A DNA stretch of 64,000 bases, taken from assembly GCF_014876185.1 (NCBI RefSeq), contig NZ_JADALJ010000001.1, forward strand, positions 1,841,501 through 1,905,500. Reading direction: 5' to 3'. Source of the DNA: Rufibacter sp. LB8 (lineage in GTDB: Bacteria; Bacteroidota; Bacteroidia; Cytophagales; Hymenobacteraceae). Made by a program: the position numbers and the translations under genes. Under the pieces are notes generated by a model. That model had not been told where the DNA came from. It saw only the letters and a list, made by a program, of their open reading frames with translations, and did no database searches. Shown in pieces: positions 46,441 through 55,599 of the stretch. The stretch's first letter is position 1, and every line of letters starts with the position of its first letter.

Positions 46441-46480
46441 TCTGTTTTCGGGCTCATTTGCAGAAACGAGCCCGAAAACC
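46441..46480. repeat. Palindromic element, copy 26
   Basis: TCTGTTTTCGGGCTCATTTG on the left and AAACGAGCCCGAAAACCGA on the right, with small mismatches. Confidence 0.88.
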
Positions 46481-46490
46481 GAAATCGGGG

Positions 46491-46525
46491 AAGACCTCAA
46501 AGGGTTCAAAAACAAGTGAGGTCTT
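46491..46525. terminator. Weak hairpin, possible terminator
   Basis: AAGACCTCA pairs with TGAGGTCTT around a 17-nt loop, with TTTT following. Weak compared with neighbouring hairpins. Confidence 0.4.
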
Positions 46526-46591
46526 TTGCATTAACTGTCTCTTAGGTAGCGTAGTTATACTATAACGATGCTACATTTCTGATAAAACCAG

Positions 46592-46638
46592 ATTCCTGTT
46601 TTCGGGCTCATTTCTGGAAATGAGCCCGAAAACAGAAT
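46592..46638. repeat. Palindromic element, copy 27
   Basis: ATTCCTG/CAGAAT-ended subtype with canonical core and TGGA centre. Confidence 0.93.
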
Positions 46639-46686
46639 TGGCGCAAAGGCTTCCCTAGCTTGATTTTTTCATGGCAAGAATTCTAT

Positions 46687-46729
46687 TCAACTAAAAAAGG
46701 CCTGCAGTTTGCAGGCCTTTTTTAGTTGA
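46687..46729 (-). terminator. Terminator of the PorP/SprF gene
   Basis: A stem of about 19 bp (AACTAAAAAAGGCCTGC / GCAGGCCTTTTTTAGTT) with a 5-nt loop. It lies just beyond the stop codon at 46744 on the minus strand. Confidence 0.9.
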
Positions 46730-46743
46730 AACGGTAGTAGTTT

Positions 46744-47658
46744 TTAGAACCTTACCCGCATGCTGGCTTCAATTTGAGAATCGGGTCTTTCACCGTTCAC
46801 TTGCTTGTTGAGGTCAAAGGCGCCCAGCAGCTGGAAGTTGTTGCTAATGTTTACGCCCGCGTTCAGGTTCCAGACAGAGACATCATCAAACTGCCCTCTG
46901 TAAATAGCGCCGGCCGTGAGAAACCCGAAGTTGGCCTGCGCCCCGTACTGGAGTTTACTTTTGCCGTCTTTGAAAGGTTTGTCATAGAAAACCGAAGGCG
47001 TGATGCTGGCTTGGCTGGTGATCTCAAACCGATAGCCCGCCGTTAAAAATAATTCCCGGGGATTTTCGCGCTCAGCATTCTCCAGCAGATTGAAGTTTGG
47101 TTCCAGCAAACTGGCGAAGGTGGCACCAGCGTAGAAATTCCGCACGTTCAGCCAAAGCCCTACATCCACATCAGGCCTTAAATCGCTGTCATGGCCTACC
47201 AACCCCAGTTCATCTTCCGGGTGGGGCATTTCGCTTAAGTCAACGTTCATGTATTTGGCAGACAGCCGCGTGCCAATGGCCAGGCTGCTCCTGTTGCCAA
47301 ACTTGAACCGTTTGGTGTAGGTTAAGCCCAACTGCCCCAGCCAGAACTGGTCAAATTGGTCATAGAGCATGTGCACGCCAATTCCGTTGCGGGTGGTGTC
47401 ACCCACGTGGCCGTGGTAATAGGCAATAAACGCCAAGGGCGCCGTGGAGGTGGTACCACCCGGCAAGGCATTTAAGTGGCCGTTAATCCCAAACTCACGG
47501 CGCCCTTCTGCCCCGGCAAAGGCTGGGTTCAAAAAGAAATAATTCTGGTGGTACAACCTGGGAATGCTCACGCCCCGTTGCTCAATGATACTTTGCCCCT
47601 GGGAAACCCCCGCTACGAATAAAAGAGCAGCGGCAATGGCTATCTGTTTGAAATTCAT
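46744..47658 (-). CDS. Type IX secretion membrane protein, PorP/SprF family
   Basis: The 304-residue outer-membrane beta-barrel has a signal peptide (MNFKQIAIAAALLFVAGVSQG), then the conserved LYHQNYFFLNPAFAGAEGRREFGINGHLNAL motif and repeated amphipathic strands. PorP/SprF proteins help attach or export T9SS cargo, which fits the two T9SS-tagged proteins in this window. It is not next to a partner sprB-like or CTD cargo gene. A -7 box (TATTTTTG, minus strand 47676-47669) precedes the ATG by about 11 nt. Confidence 0.92.
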   Translation of the reverse strand: MNFKQIAIAAALLFVAGVSQGQSIIEQRGVSIPRLYHQNYFFLNPAFAGAEGRREFGINGHLNALPGGTTSTAPLAFIAYYHGHVGDTTRNGIGVHMLYDQFDQFWLGQLGLTYTKRFKFGNRSSLAIGTRLSAKYMNVDLSEMPHPEDELGLVGHDSDLRPDVDVGLWLNVRNFYAGATFASLLEPNFNLLENAERENPRELFLTAGYRFEITSQASITPSVFYDKPFKDGKSKLQYGAQANFGFLTAGAIYRGQFDDVSVWNLNAGVNISNNFQLLGAFDLNKQVNGERPDSQIEASMRVRF

Positions 47659-47788
47659 GGTGCCTGATCAAAAATAAATTCGGTGAATATACGGCATTTT
47701 TGTGCTGTGGATACGCCCGCTGCGCTAGTAGTTTTGGCTATCTTATAACGTAGCAGCGGTAAACAGGTTAAACAGCACCAAACCAAAG

Positions 47789-49498
47789 TTAATAGCCCAT
47801 GGCCGTATCATCGCCGCGTGGGTCAGCGCCCCCTTCCAGCCGGCCGTCTGGCAAGCGCAGAATGCCGTCTACCTTGCCAATTGAGCCTCGGTTACGGAGT
47901 TGGTGCCCTTTCTGCTGCAGTGCCTCGCGCACCTGCGCAGATAAGGCTTTCGCCTCTGGCTGAATTAAGTCTGGCAACCACTGGTGGTGGAACCGCGGGG
48001 CGCTCACGGCCGCCTGCATGGTCATGCCATGGTCCACCACATTCATCACCGCCTGAAACACCGAAGTGATAATAGTGGCGCCGCCGGGCGTGCCTACCAC
48101 CATGAACAGCTTTCCGTCCTTTTCCAGAATGGTGGGCGTCATGGAACTGAGCATGCGCTTGCCGGGGGCAATAGCGTTGGCCTCACCGCCAATCAGGCCA
48201 AACATGTTGGGCACGCCGGGCTTCGCACTGAAATCATCCATCTCATTGTTGAGGAGAAATCCCGCGCCCTCCACCACTACATTGGAGCCATAATCACCGT
48301 TCAAAGTAGTAGTCACCGAAGCCGCATTTCCCCACTGGTCCACTATGGAATAATGGGTGGTTTGGTCGCTCTCTTTTCTGGCTAATCCTCCGGCCAAGAC
48401 CTGGGCAGATGGCGTGGCTTTTTCCATGGACACCGTGGTCATGCGATTTTTGAGATAGTTGGCGTCCAGCAAGCTGCCCACAGGCACCTTGAAGAAATCT
48501 GGGTCACCCAAATACGTGGAACGGTCGGCGTACACTCTTCGCTCTGCCTCTACTATCAGGTGCGCGGTGTTGGTGGTTTGCCAGCCCCAGGTTTTGAGGT
48601 CATAGGGTTCCACCATTTTAAGTAACTGTATTAAGGCAATACCGCCGCTGGAGGGCGGAGGCATGGAAATCACTTTGTAGCCGCGGTACGTGCCGGTTAT
48701 GGGCGCGCGCCACACAGCTTGATAGTCTTTCAGGTCTTGGTGCGTAATGATGCCGCCGCCGCGCTTCATTTCTTTCACTAATAAATCAGCAGTCTCTCCT
48801 TCATAGAAACCTGCGCGGCCTTTGTCTCTGATTCTTTCCAGCACCCTGGCCAATTCTGGCAGAAACAGCGTGTCCCCTTTTTTCCAGGGAATGTCTCTTT
48901 CCAGCACCGTTTTATGCTTGTTTGCTTTCTGTAGTTCTGCTTTGGTGCCGTTGAGTCCGCGGGCTTCGCGTTCTGTGAGGATTACACCGTTGCGCGCCAG
49001 GTCAATGGCGGGTTGCACCACCTGGTCCCAAGGCAATTTGCCCAGTTTCTGGTGCATAGTCACCATGCCGTCTACCGCGCCCGGCACCCCGGCAGCCAAA
49101 TGACCCAAAATGCTTAAATCTGGAATCACATTGCCCTGCGCGTCTAAGTACATATTTTTGGTGGCCGCCGCCGGGCCGCGCTCGCGGTAGTCTAAAGACC
49201 CTATTTCACCGGTGGCCGTTCTGTACACCAGAAATCCGCCGCCGCCAATGTTGCCCGCAATGGGATACGCCACGGCCAACGCCAGCCCGGTGGCCGCAGC
49301 AGCATCATAGGCGTTGCCGCCTTTCTGTAAAATGGCCAGGCCAAGGCGCGTGGCGTCTGGGTGCGCGCTTACCACCATGCCCTTGCTTCCCAGCACGCCT
49401 CGGTCTGCAGCAGTGGAGGACGCCGCCTGCCGGTCACTGGTGGTACAGCCAGCCAATACTACCAACAAAGCTAAAAAGGAAGAAAACAGTGGTTTCAT
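47789..49498 (-). CDS. ggt: Gamma-glutamyltransferase (glutathione hydrolase)
   Basis: The 569-residue protein is a lipoprotein precursor (signal ending LAGC). It has the gamma-glutamyltranspeptidase fold: GGSGFLVYRTATGEI-like segment (GGGGFLVYR) and YRERGPAAA in the large subunit, and the self-cleavage site at QTTHYSIVDQWGNA, whose second Thr becomes the small-subunit N-terminus and nucleophile. The small subunit has FLLNNEMDDFSAKPG, which binds the gamma-glutamyl group, and GGATIITSVFQ. It cleaves glutathione and related amides in the periplasm. Confidence 0.94.
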   Translation of the reverse strand: MKPLFSSFLALLVVLAGCTTSDRQAASSTAADRGVLGSKGMVVSAHPDATRLGLAILQKGGNAYDAAAATGLALAVAYPIAGNIGGGGFLVYRTATGEIGSLDYRERGPAAATKNMYLDAQGNVIPDLSILGHLAAGVPGAVDGMVTMHQKLGKLPWDQVVQPAIDLARNGVILTEREARGLNGTKAELQKANKHKTVLERDIPWKKGDTLFLPELARVLERIRDKGRAGFYEGETADLLVKEMKRGGGIITHQDLKDYQAVWRAPITGTYRGYKVISMPPPSSGGIALIQLLKMVEPYDLKTWGWQTTNTAHLIVEAERRVYADRSTYLGDPDFFKVPVGSLLDANYLKNRMTTVSMEKATPSAQVLAGGLARKESDQTTHYSIVDQWGNAASVTTTLNGDYGSNVVVEGAGFLLNNEMDDFSAKPGVPNMFGLIGGEANAIAPGKRMLSSMTPTILEKDGKLFMVVGTPGGATIITSVFQAVMNVVDHGMTMQAAVSAPRFHHQWLPDLIQPEAKALSAQVREALQQKGHQLRNRGSIGKVDGILRLPDGRLEGGADPRGDDTAMGY

Positions 49499-49576
49499 GC
49501 GGAGGATAGGTAACGTGTATGAATGCGGAAAAAGTTATTTAGAAGCGGCTAAAGTAATGCATTATTCCACTAATAA

Positions 49577-49609
49577 AAAAAGCCCGCCAAATGAGTTTAG
49601 CGGGCTTTT
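49577..49609 (-). terminator. Terminator downstream of the 1111-residue secreted protein gene
   Basis: AAAAGCCCGC / GCGGGCTTTT hairpin; on the minus strand it ends in a T-run. It is about 105 nt past the stop codon at 49714. Confidence 0.8.
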
Positions 49610-49659
49610 AGCTATAGGATTGCTAAAGTTTTAAAATAAGGGACTTTCATCTAAAAGTA

Positions 49660-49705
49660 TTTCTGTTTTCGGGCTCAATTCTGGAAATGAGCCCGAAAAC
49701 AGAAA
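49660..49705. repeat. Palindromic element, copy 28
   Basis: TTTCTG/CAGAAA-ended subtype with one arm mismatch (CTCAATTC). It ends 8 nt from the stop codon at 49714. Confidence 0.93.
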
Positions 49706-49713
49706 GGCTAGGA

Positions 49714-52700
49714 TTAGTTTTTCACGATTCTGGCGTAAAACGTTTTTCCGTCTACCTCAACCACCACCAGGTACAACCCGGCCGCGGCCCCCTGAAGTTT
49801 GGCAGAGACCTGGCCAGAAACAGCACGCACCGACCCGTTGAACGTTCCCAGCACCTGCCCTTGCACCGAACGCAGGCTTAGCTTCAGGTTCTTGTGGGCC
49901 AGTTCTGCCGGCAACTGCAACTGCACCGCACCTTGCGTAGGATTCGGAAACAGCTGTAGGCCACCGTGCTTGGCTTCGTTTCTCAAGCCTAACGGATTCA
50001 CCAGGCTAAACCGCGCCATCACCGGCAAGTGGTCTGAGGTGGTGCTGGCATACACATCTGGTGAGGCAGCCCCCACTATAGCATACGGAATCACAATTCT
50101 GGCCGAGTTCTCAATAAAGAAGCCCTCCAATTCATTGGAATATAAGATGTGGTCAATCACGTTCTCACGGGTGATGTAGGTGCGAAGACCCGCCTGGCTC
50201 AACGGCAAGGTGGCGAATCTATAATTGGCTGCATCACTGGCGAACGGTTGGTACGTAGAGACCCGCGTCGCCACATCGGCCACGGTTTCGTCTATGTCAT
50301 CGTTGTAATCACCTAACATAATAATGCTGGCGTTGGGGAAATAACGGTCCAGAGAATCTTTGAGCACGCGCACGTCATCTAAGCGGCGGTTGTAGGCTAC
50401 CAAGGCTTCTTCTGGCGTGGCGCCGTCGTTGGCTTTGGCGTGAATGTTAATGAGGTGCAGGCGCTTGGTCACGCCGTTGATGGTGGCGTCTACCTCCAAC
50501 AGATACGGGTAGCGCCCGCTGGCCCAGAAGTTGTTGATGTTGGTGGTGCCCGTCAACAAATACTTGCGTTGCACTTCAGTGACCGTGGCTTTCTTGTAAA
50601 AGTAGGCGACTTCCTGCGTGTTGTTGGAATACGTGGAGACAAACCCTTCATAGTCTGGCAACAGGGCTTTTAACTCATTGAAGGCCGCGGCGTTGGAAAT
50701 TTCCTGGAACGCGTACACATCTGCGTCAATGGCCTCTATCACTTTTTTCACGTTGGCTCTCTGCAGCGCGTCATCAGACGGGCCCTGGCTAGCCGACCCA
50801 AACCACTCAATGTTCCAGGTGACCACGTCAAAAGTATTGTCTTTGCTCAGCACGGCGGCCGTTAAATAACCCAACTGTTGGTTCAGGTTGCTGGCCGTGA
50901 ATGTCACTCGACCGGTGTACGCCTGGTTGTTGACCTGTATCGCGGTGAACCGGACGATGACGTTAGCCGTGGCGGCCTCGGTTTGGGTGAAAGTCAGCGT
51001 CTGCGCGAAATCTGTACCGTTTTTGGAGATCTGGAAAGGCGCGGCCATAGAAACGGTCAGGTCTGAATACAAACCCTCGGTGGTGAACGTAAAGGTTTTG
51101 TCTGCCGAAGCTCCCACTGCCAACGTCCCGAAATCTGCGTCTGAGAGCGGCGTAAGGTTGGTGATCAAGGTTGCCAGCGGCGGCGTGGTGGAATTGGAAA
51201 CCTCAAAGTCATCTAAGGTCCAGCGCGGCGCGGCGGTTATGGTGGAGGCATAGACAAACGCCACGTGCACGTTGTTGCCCTTGAAACGGGTAAGATCCAG
51301 GTTTCTGGTTTGGGTCCAGACATCAGACGCAGCCTCGGGGAACCGTCCGTTCACCTCGGTCCAGGTCACGCCGGCGGCGGTTGGGCTACCGGTACCCGAG
51401 TAGTTGGTGGACACCATCAGTTTAAGCGGAGCGCCGGAGAAGGCCGTTCTTGACCAAAAATTCAGCACCGGATAATTGTAGCCCATCGTCAAATCAATGG
51501 CCGGCGAAATCAACCAGTCTTCGTTGGCTTGGTTGCCCCCACTGAAACCGCTCATCTGCACCGCGGTGCCAGACCGTCCGAAGGCCGTACAGCTCCACAC
51601 CTGCGCCCCGGTCACGCTGAATTGGCTCCAGCCGCCCGGTAATTGCGTGCTACACGTGTTAAAATCCTGCGTATTGGGGTTGAAGGCCGTCCCCGATAGA
51701 CTTACGGTGACCGCCTGCGCGCCATTTGAGGTGTGCGTGATGGTGCCGTTTCTATCACTGGAAGACGTGGGCGCAAACCGAACGTACACTATTTTAGTGG
51801 TGGCCAATTCCGTTGCCGTAAAGGTCAAGGTGGCTCCGTTAAAACTAGCAGGGTCATTGGTCTTGGAAATCTGGTAAGCGCCGCTCACCGCCACTGTCAC
51901 CGGACCTTGCAAATGCTGCGCAGACAAATCATAGCCCACAATGGGAGAATACTGACCGGTTTGGGTTAGCGGGAACGTGAAAGTTTCTTGGTTGGTGAAA
52001 ATCACCGGCGTGCCAGTGCTGGAAGTGGTGAAAGAATAGCTTCCGGCAGGAATACCTGCAAAGAAATTGCCGGCGCCGTCTCTGAACGCATTGTTGGCTA
52101 CACTTACCACATATGTTACACCTAACCATAAGCTTAAATTCCGGATAGTGACCGTGTTGCCGCTATAAGAAATTTCTGGGTCATTGGCATTTCTTGATAT
52201 GATAATATCGTCGCCGGAAAGTGTTACCCGCCCAGGCCCAGCCTCAACTTGCTCGCTGAAGGTCAAGACCAAATCAAGCTGCGTAGAAACGTTGGTGGCA
52301 CCATTGGCCGGACTTGCTGAAACAAACGTTGGAGGCACATTGTCAACGGTGGAGTACGTGGGCCGCACTACCAAATCATCCAGGGCGTACATACCGTCAT
52401 TGCCGGTAATGTCAGTGTCTTTCCATCTAAACCAGATGGTGCCGCCAGAAGGAACCCGCACAGAGAAAGATCCCGCAATGGCGGTTCTGTTAGCGTCTAA
52501 ATTACCATTGGCTGGTTCTGCTGTAGTGGAAGCAGACAATTTTTCTACTAAATCTAAACTCTGCAGGGCAGTCCAGGTGCCGGAATTCAAACTGGTGGCG
52601 TTCGTGCTGTATTCAAAAACCATGGATTCTAACAAGTCTGCGCGGGTACCGGTCCGCCACTGTTCCATGAACCCCGTGAGGTCAAACTTGGTAATATCAC

Positions 52701-53049
52701 CAGAAGTAGCATTAGTGAACTGTGCCCCGAAGGCGGGAATAGTAGAGGCAGAAGCCAACGACCCCAACGCACGGTCTGCCGCGTTGGGCAAACCCACATT
52801 GTACACGCTGCCACTAACGGCGCTGCCCTCGTTCACCACTGGCGACAAAGCCGCGCCAACGGTGCCAGTGCCAGCCAACCGCAAAGCGGCCCAACCGCTG
52901 GGCAGCGCAGTGCCAGAAGCACCCATGCCGTCAAAGTTTTCCTGGTAATTCCCCCCCGAGAGCGCAATCTGCCCCCATGCCGTCCCGCTGAGCCCGCTGC
53001 AAAGCAAAGCCACCAGAATTAAACTCAGTTTTTGTAGTTGTTTCCGCAT
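49714..53049 (-). CDS. Secreted multidomain protein with endonuclease/phosphatase domain and T9SS signal
   Basis: The 1111-residue protein starts with a signal peptide (to about residue 26), a beta-rich N-terminal domain, and an SbsA-type Ig-like domain (about 238-345; PTFVSASPANGATNVST). A choice-of-anchor-J jellyroll follows (about 465-640; NEDWLISPAIDL), then an endonuclease/exonuclease/phosphatase domain (about 738-1012) with VVTWNIEWF, FQEIS, GDYNDD and SDHLP, the canonical metal and catalytic motifs. A T9SS type A sorting domain (about 1035-1111) ends it. It is most likely an extracellular DNase or phosphodiesterase; nuclease activity is inferred. Confidence 0.88.
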   Translation of the reverse strand: MRKQLQKLSLILVALLCSGLSGTAWGQIALSGGNYQENFDGMGASGTALPSGWAALRLAGTGTVGAALSPVVNEGSAVSGSVYNVGLPNAADRALGSLASASTIPAFGAQFTNATSGDITKFDLTGFMEQWRTGTRADLLESMVFEYSTNATSLNSGTWTALQSLDLVEKLSASTTAEPANGNLDANRTAIAGSFSVRVPSGGTIWFRWKDTDITGNDGMYALDDLVVRPTYSTVDNVPPTFVSASPANGATNVSTQLDLVLTFSEQVEAGPGRVTLSGDDIIISRNANDPEISYSGNTVTIRNLSLWLGVTYVVSVANNAFRDGAGNFFAGIPAGSYSFTTSSTGTPVIFTNQETFTFPLTQTGQYSPIVGYDLSAQHLQGPVTVAVSGAYQISKTNDPASFNGATLTFTATELATTKIVYVRFAPTSSSDRNGTITHTSNGAQAVTVSLSGTAFNPNTQDFNTCSTQLPGGWSQFSVTGAQVWSCTAFGRSGTAVQMSGFSGGNQANEDWLISPAIDLTMGYNYPVLNFWSRTAFSGAPLKLMVSTNYSGTGSPTAAGVTWTEVNGRFPEAASDVWTQTRNLDLTRFKGNNVHVAFVYASTITAAPRWTLDDFEVSNSTTPPLATLITNLTPLSDADFGTLAVGASADKTFTFTTEGLYSDLTVSMAAPFQISKNGTDFAQTLTFTQTEAATANVIVRFTAIQVNNQAYTGRVTFTASNLNQQLGYLTAAVLSKDNTFDVVTWNIEWFGSASQGPSDDALQRANVKKVIEAIDADVYAFQEISNAAAFNELKALLPDYEGFVSTYSNNTQEVAYFYKKATVTEVQRKYLLTGTTNINNFWASGRYPYLLEVDATINGVTKRLHLINIHAKANDGATPEEALVAYNRRLDDVRVLKDSLDRYFPNASIIMLGDYNDDIDETVADVATRVSTYQPFASDAANYRFATLPLSQAGLRTYITRENVIDHILYSNELEGFFIENSARIVIPYAIVGAASPDVYASTTSDHLPVMARFSLVNPLGLRNEAKHGGLQLFPNPTQGAVQLQLPAELAHKNLKLSLRSVQGQVLGTFNGSVRAVSGQVSAKLQGAAAGLYLVVVEVDGKTFYARIVKN

Positions 53050-53280
53050 TGTATAAAACTAAAAGTGTGGGGCTGGGCAGCGGCTAACGCCTTACTGGCC
53101 AACCAGATTTCTTTCTTTAAACAAAAGTACTCATTTTTTCACGGAGGTTTTTCCCAGCCCCTGGGCATTCAGGAAGTATTTGCAAGGGCAACCTGCAGCG
53201 CTAGGGTTCTAAGGGTTGGTGCGCAGTTTCTGTGGGTAAAAATTTTACAAAAAGGTAACGTGCGTGAGCTATTCACCTGC

Positions 53281-53324
53281 TTCCGTTTTGGGGCTCATTT
53301 TTGGAAACGAAGCCAAAAACGGAA
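53281..53324. repeat. Palindromic element, copy 29
   Basis: TTCCGTTTTGGGGCTC on the left and GAAGCCAAAAACGGAA on the right, partly decayed. It lies in a divergent gap 36 nt before the rlmD promoter box. Confidence 0.88.
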
Positions 53325-53360
53325 AATAAATTCCCGGCGGTGGCCTAGCGTTTTTCTTCG

Positions 53361-53368
53361 TATTTTTG
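53361..53368 (+). promoter_or_regulatory. -7 promoter box of rlmD
   Basis: TATTTTTG matches TAnnTTTG and ends 7 nt before the GTG start at 53376. A start of transcription at about 53372-53374 would leave a 2-4 nt leader. Confidence 0.5.
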
Positions 53369-53375
53369 CGGCATC

Positions 53376-54791
53376 GTGAGAAAATTCAAGAAGAGAAAAA
53401 GCAAATACGGCATTCTGACCCAGCTGCGGGTAGAAGAAATGGTAGCCGAGGGCAAATGCCTGGCTCGGCATGAGAACATTGTCATCTTTCTGAGCGACGT
53501 GGCTCCCGGCGACGTGGTGGACGCGCGCATCACCAAGGAGAAAAAGAACTTTCTGGAAGGCGTGCCCGTGCATTTCCATGAATACTCAGAACTGCGCACG
53601 CAGCCTTTCTGCGAGCATTTTGGCGTGTGCGGCGGCTGCAAATGGCAGCATATTCCGTATGACACGCAACTGTTCTACAAGGAGAAACAAGTCAACGACA
53701 ACATTGAGCGCATTGGCAAGATTACTGGCCATGAAATGCTGCCCATTGTGCCGTCTGAGCGCGTGAGCTTCTACCGCAACAAACTGGAATATACCTTCTC
53801 GGGCAACGCCTGGCTCACCAAAGAGCAGATTGACAGCGGCGAAGAACTGGAGCGCCGTGCGCTGGGCTTCCATATTCCCATGCGGTTCGACAAGATTGTG
53901 GACATTCAGCACTGTTACCTGCAGCCAGCGCCGTCAAATGAAATCAGGTTGGCCGTGCGGGCGTATGCGCTGGAGCATGATTTGCCGTTTTTTGACTTGG
54001 TGAAACAGGAAGGGTTTCTTCGGAATTTAATCATCAGGACGGCCAATACGGGTGATTTGATGGTGATTCTGCAGGTGTTCTCAGACAGCCCCGAACTTCT
54101 TTTCCCGCTGCTTGATTATCTGATTCAGGCGTTCCCGCAGATTACGTCGTTGCAGTACGTGGTGAACAGCAAAGGCAACGAAACCTTCCATGACCTGGAG
54201 GTGAAATGCTACGCCGGCGAGCCCTACATTCATGAACAGATGGAAGGTCTGCGGTTCAGAGTCGGGCCGAAGTCTTTTTACCAGACCAACTCTGAGCAGG
54301 CCTACACCTTGTACAAACTCACCCGCGAATTTGCCTTGCTGAATGGCACTGAAACCGTGTATGATTTGTACACCGGCGCGGGCACCATCGCTAACTTTGT
54401 GGCCCGAAATGCGGCGCAGGTAGTAGGCATTGAGTACGTGGCCAGCGCCATTGAAGACGCCAAAATCAACTCCCAAATCAACGACATCACCAACACGCAT
54501 TTTTACGCCGGCGATATGAAAGACATGCTCACCGACGAGCTGTTCGCCCACCACGGAAGGCCCGATGTGATTATCACTGACCCACCCCGCGCCGGCATGC
54601 ACCCCGACGTGGTAGCCAAGTTGCTGGAGGTGAAAGCCAACCGAATTGTGTACGTGAGCTGCAACCCTTCTACCCAAGCCCGTGACTTAGAGCTATTGGC
54701 CGAACTGTATGACGTGGTGAAAGTACAGCCCGTGGATATGTTCCCTCAGACGTACCATGTGGAGAGTGTGGCGTTGTTGACCTTGCGCTAG
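53376..54791 (+). CDS. rlmD: 23S rRNA (uracil-C5)-methyltransferase RlmD/RumA family
   Basis: The 471-residue protein begins with a TRAM RNA-binding domain (about 10-65). The Fe-S ligands are Cys79, Cys85, Cys88 and Cys180 (PFCEHFGVCGGCKW). The SAM domain follows with VYDLYTGAGTIANFVARNA, ITDPPRAGMHPDVV and the nucleophile Cys429 (VSCNPSTQARD). RlmD methylates U1939 in E. coli 23S rRNA; RlmCD or TrmA-like specificity is possible in Bacteroidota. The start codon is GTG 53376, placed directly after a -7 box. Confidence 0.92.
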   Translation: MRKFKKRKSKYGILTQLRVEEMVAEGKCLARHENIVIFLSDVAPGDVVDARITKEKKNFLEGVPVHFHEYSELRTQPFCEHFGVCGGCKWQHIPYDTQLFYKEKQVNDNIERIGKITGHEMLPIVPSERVSFYRNKLEYTFSGNAWLTKEQIDSGEELERRALGFHIPMRFDKIVDIQHCYLQPAPSNEIRLAVRAYALEHDLPFFDLVKQEGFLRNLIIRTANTGDLMVILQVFSDSPELLFPLLDYLIQAFPQITSLQYVVNSKGNETFHDLEVKCYAGEPYIHEQMEGLRFRVGPKSFYQTNSEQAYTLYKLTREFALLNGTETVYDLYTGAGTIANFVARNAAQVVGIEYVASAIEDAKINSQINDITNTHFYAGDMKDMLTDELFAHHGRPDVIITDPPRAGMHPDVVAKLLEVKANRIVYVSCNPSTQARDLELLAELYDVVKVQPVDMFPQTYHVESVALLTLR

Positions 54792-54829
54792 CCACCGCTG
54801 TTTCCTGTGGAGAGAAATTTTTAAAAAAG

Positions 54830-54868
54830 CCGTTTTCGGCCTCATTTTCAGAAATGAAGCCGAAAACG
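54830..54868. repeat. Palindromic element, copy 30
   Basis: CCGTTTTCGGCCTC on the left matched to GAAGCCGAAAACGC on the right. It lies 38 nt after the rlmD stop codon and just before a -7 box. Confidence 0.88.
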
Positions 54869-54878
54869 CATCTAAATT

Positions 54879-54886
54879 TATATTTG
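54879..54886 (+). promoter_or_regulatory. -7 promoter box of the conserved hypothetical gene
   Basis: TATATTTG matches TAnnTTTG and lies 38 nt before the ATG at 54925. Confidence 0.45.
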
Positions 54887-54924
54887 TACGTGTTCCCTGA
54901 TACGCGTTACTTGATACCAATACC

Positions 54925-55293
54925 ATGCAGAACGACCCAGAACTGAACGGCAAATACCTTGGCACCATCACCACAGATTTCGTGCAGGTGTCAGACACCT
55001 TGAAAGAGGCTTCTTACCAGATTAGAAAGCGCGAAATCTCCCAATACCCCATTTTCGTGTTTTCCCGCGAGGTGACCAAGATTGGCGGCCTGTTGATTGA
55101 AGCGGCTGAGCTGAACCTGAAGTGGAACGTGAACGCCTCTTTTCTGGAGGAATTCGTGAACCGCCAGTTGGTGGCCGCCGACAAAACCGACGAGTTCATC
55201 CAAGCCTACCGTGACGCCGATGAATACTGCTGCCTGTTTGTGGTGGATAGGGATTTTATGAACTTCGTGTTTATTCCGTATCCGGAGGATTAA
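54925..55293 (+). CDS. Conserved hypothetical protein, Bacteroidota type
   Basis: The 122-residue protein is a small soluble alpha/beta protein with no recognised catalytic motif. Notable parts are YQIRKREISQYPIFVFSREVTKIGGLLIEAAELNLKWNVNAS and FVVDRDFMNFVFIPYPED at the end. The sequence has no signal or membrane segment. I believe similar proteins are conserved in Hymenobacteraceae, but the function is unknown to me. It has its own promoter box and terminator. Confidence 0.85.
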   Translation: MQNDPELNGKYLGTITTDFVQVSDTLKEASYQIRKREISQYPIFVFSREVTKIGGLLIEAAELNLKWNVNASFLEEFVNRQLVAADKTDEFIQAYRDADEYCCLFVVDRDFMNFVFIPYPED

Positions 55294-55310
55294 GTAGTGT
55301 AGAATATTGA

Positions 55311-55354
55311 AACAGAAAAGCCTTTCTTGCGTGACAAGGAAGGCTTTTCTGTTT
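55311..55354. terminator. Bidirectional terminator
   Basis: AACAGAAAAGCCTT pairs with AAGGCTTTTCTGTT. It separates the conserved hypothetical gene from the AT-rich cassette, which is on the opposite strand. Confidence 0.88.
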
Positions 55355-55382
55355 AAGGATTAACTTTTGCTAAGCATTTTAC

Positions 55383-55598
55383 TCACTCTAATTCGTTCAA
55401 CAACTTAACAATTGGAGCAATAGATTCAGAAGAACTTAAAAGTGGAGTAAAACAATTGAAGCATACAAAATTTTCAGTTTCAAAAAATAACTTAAAATCA
55501 GCTTCCCTAAATTCTCCATTAACCCCACAATCTTCACATACATATTTAAATTCGGCACCTAAAGCTTCAAAAATTTTATTCGTTTCTACTTCCTTCAT
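55383..55598 (-). CDS. Small zinc-ribbon-like protein of the AT-rich cassette
   Basis: The 71-residue protein has two CxxC pairs (YVCEDCG and FVCFNCF), spaced about 25 residues apart, consistent with a zinc ribbon. The base composition is far more AT-rich than surrounding genes. The ATG at 55598 lies one base after the stop codon of the upstream gene, so the two are translationally coupled; a TTG at 55607 would overlap it. Function unknown; a DNA- or protein-binding accessory is a guess. Confidence 0.72.
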   Translation of the reverse strand: MKEVETNKIFEALGAEFKYVCEDCGVNGEFREADFKLFFETENFVCFNCFTPLLSSSESIAPIVKLLNELE

Positions 55599-55599
55599 A

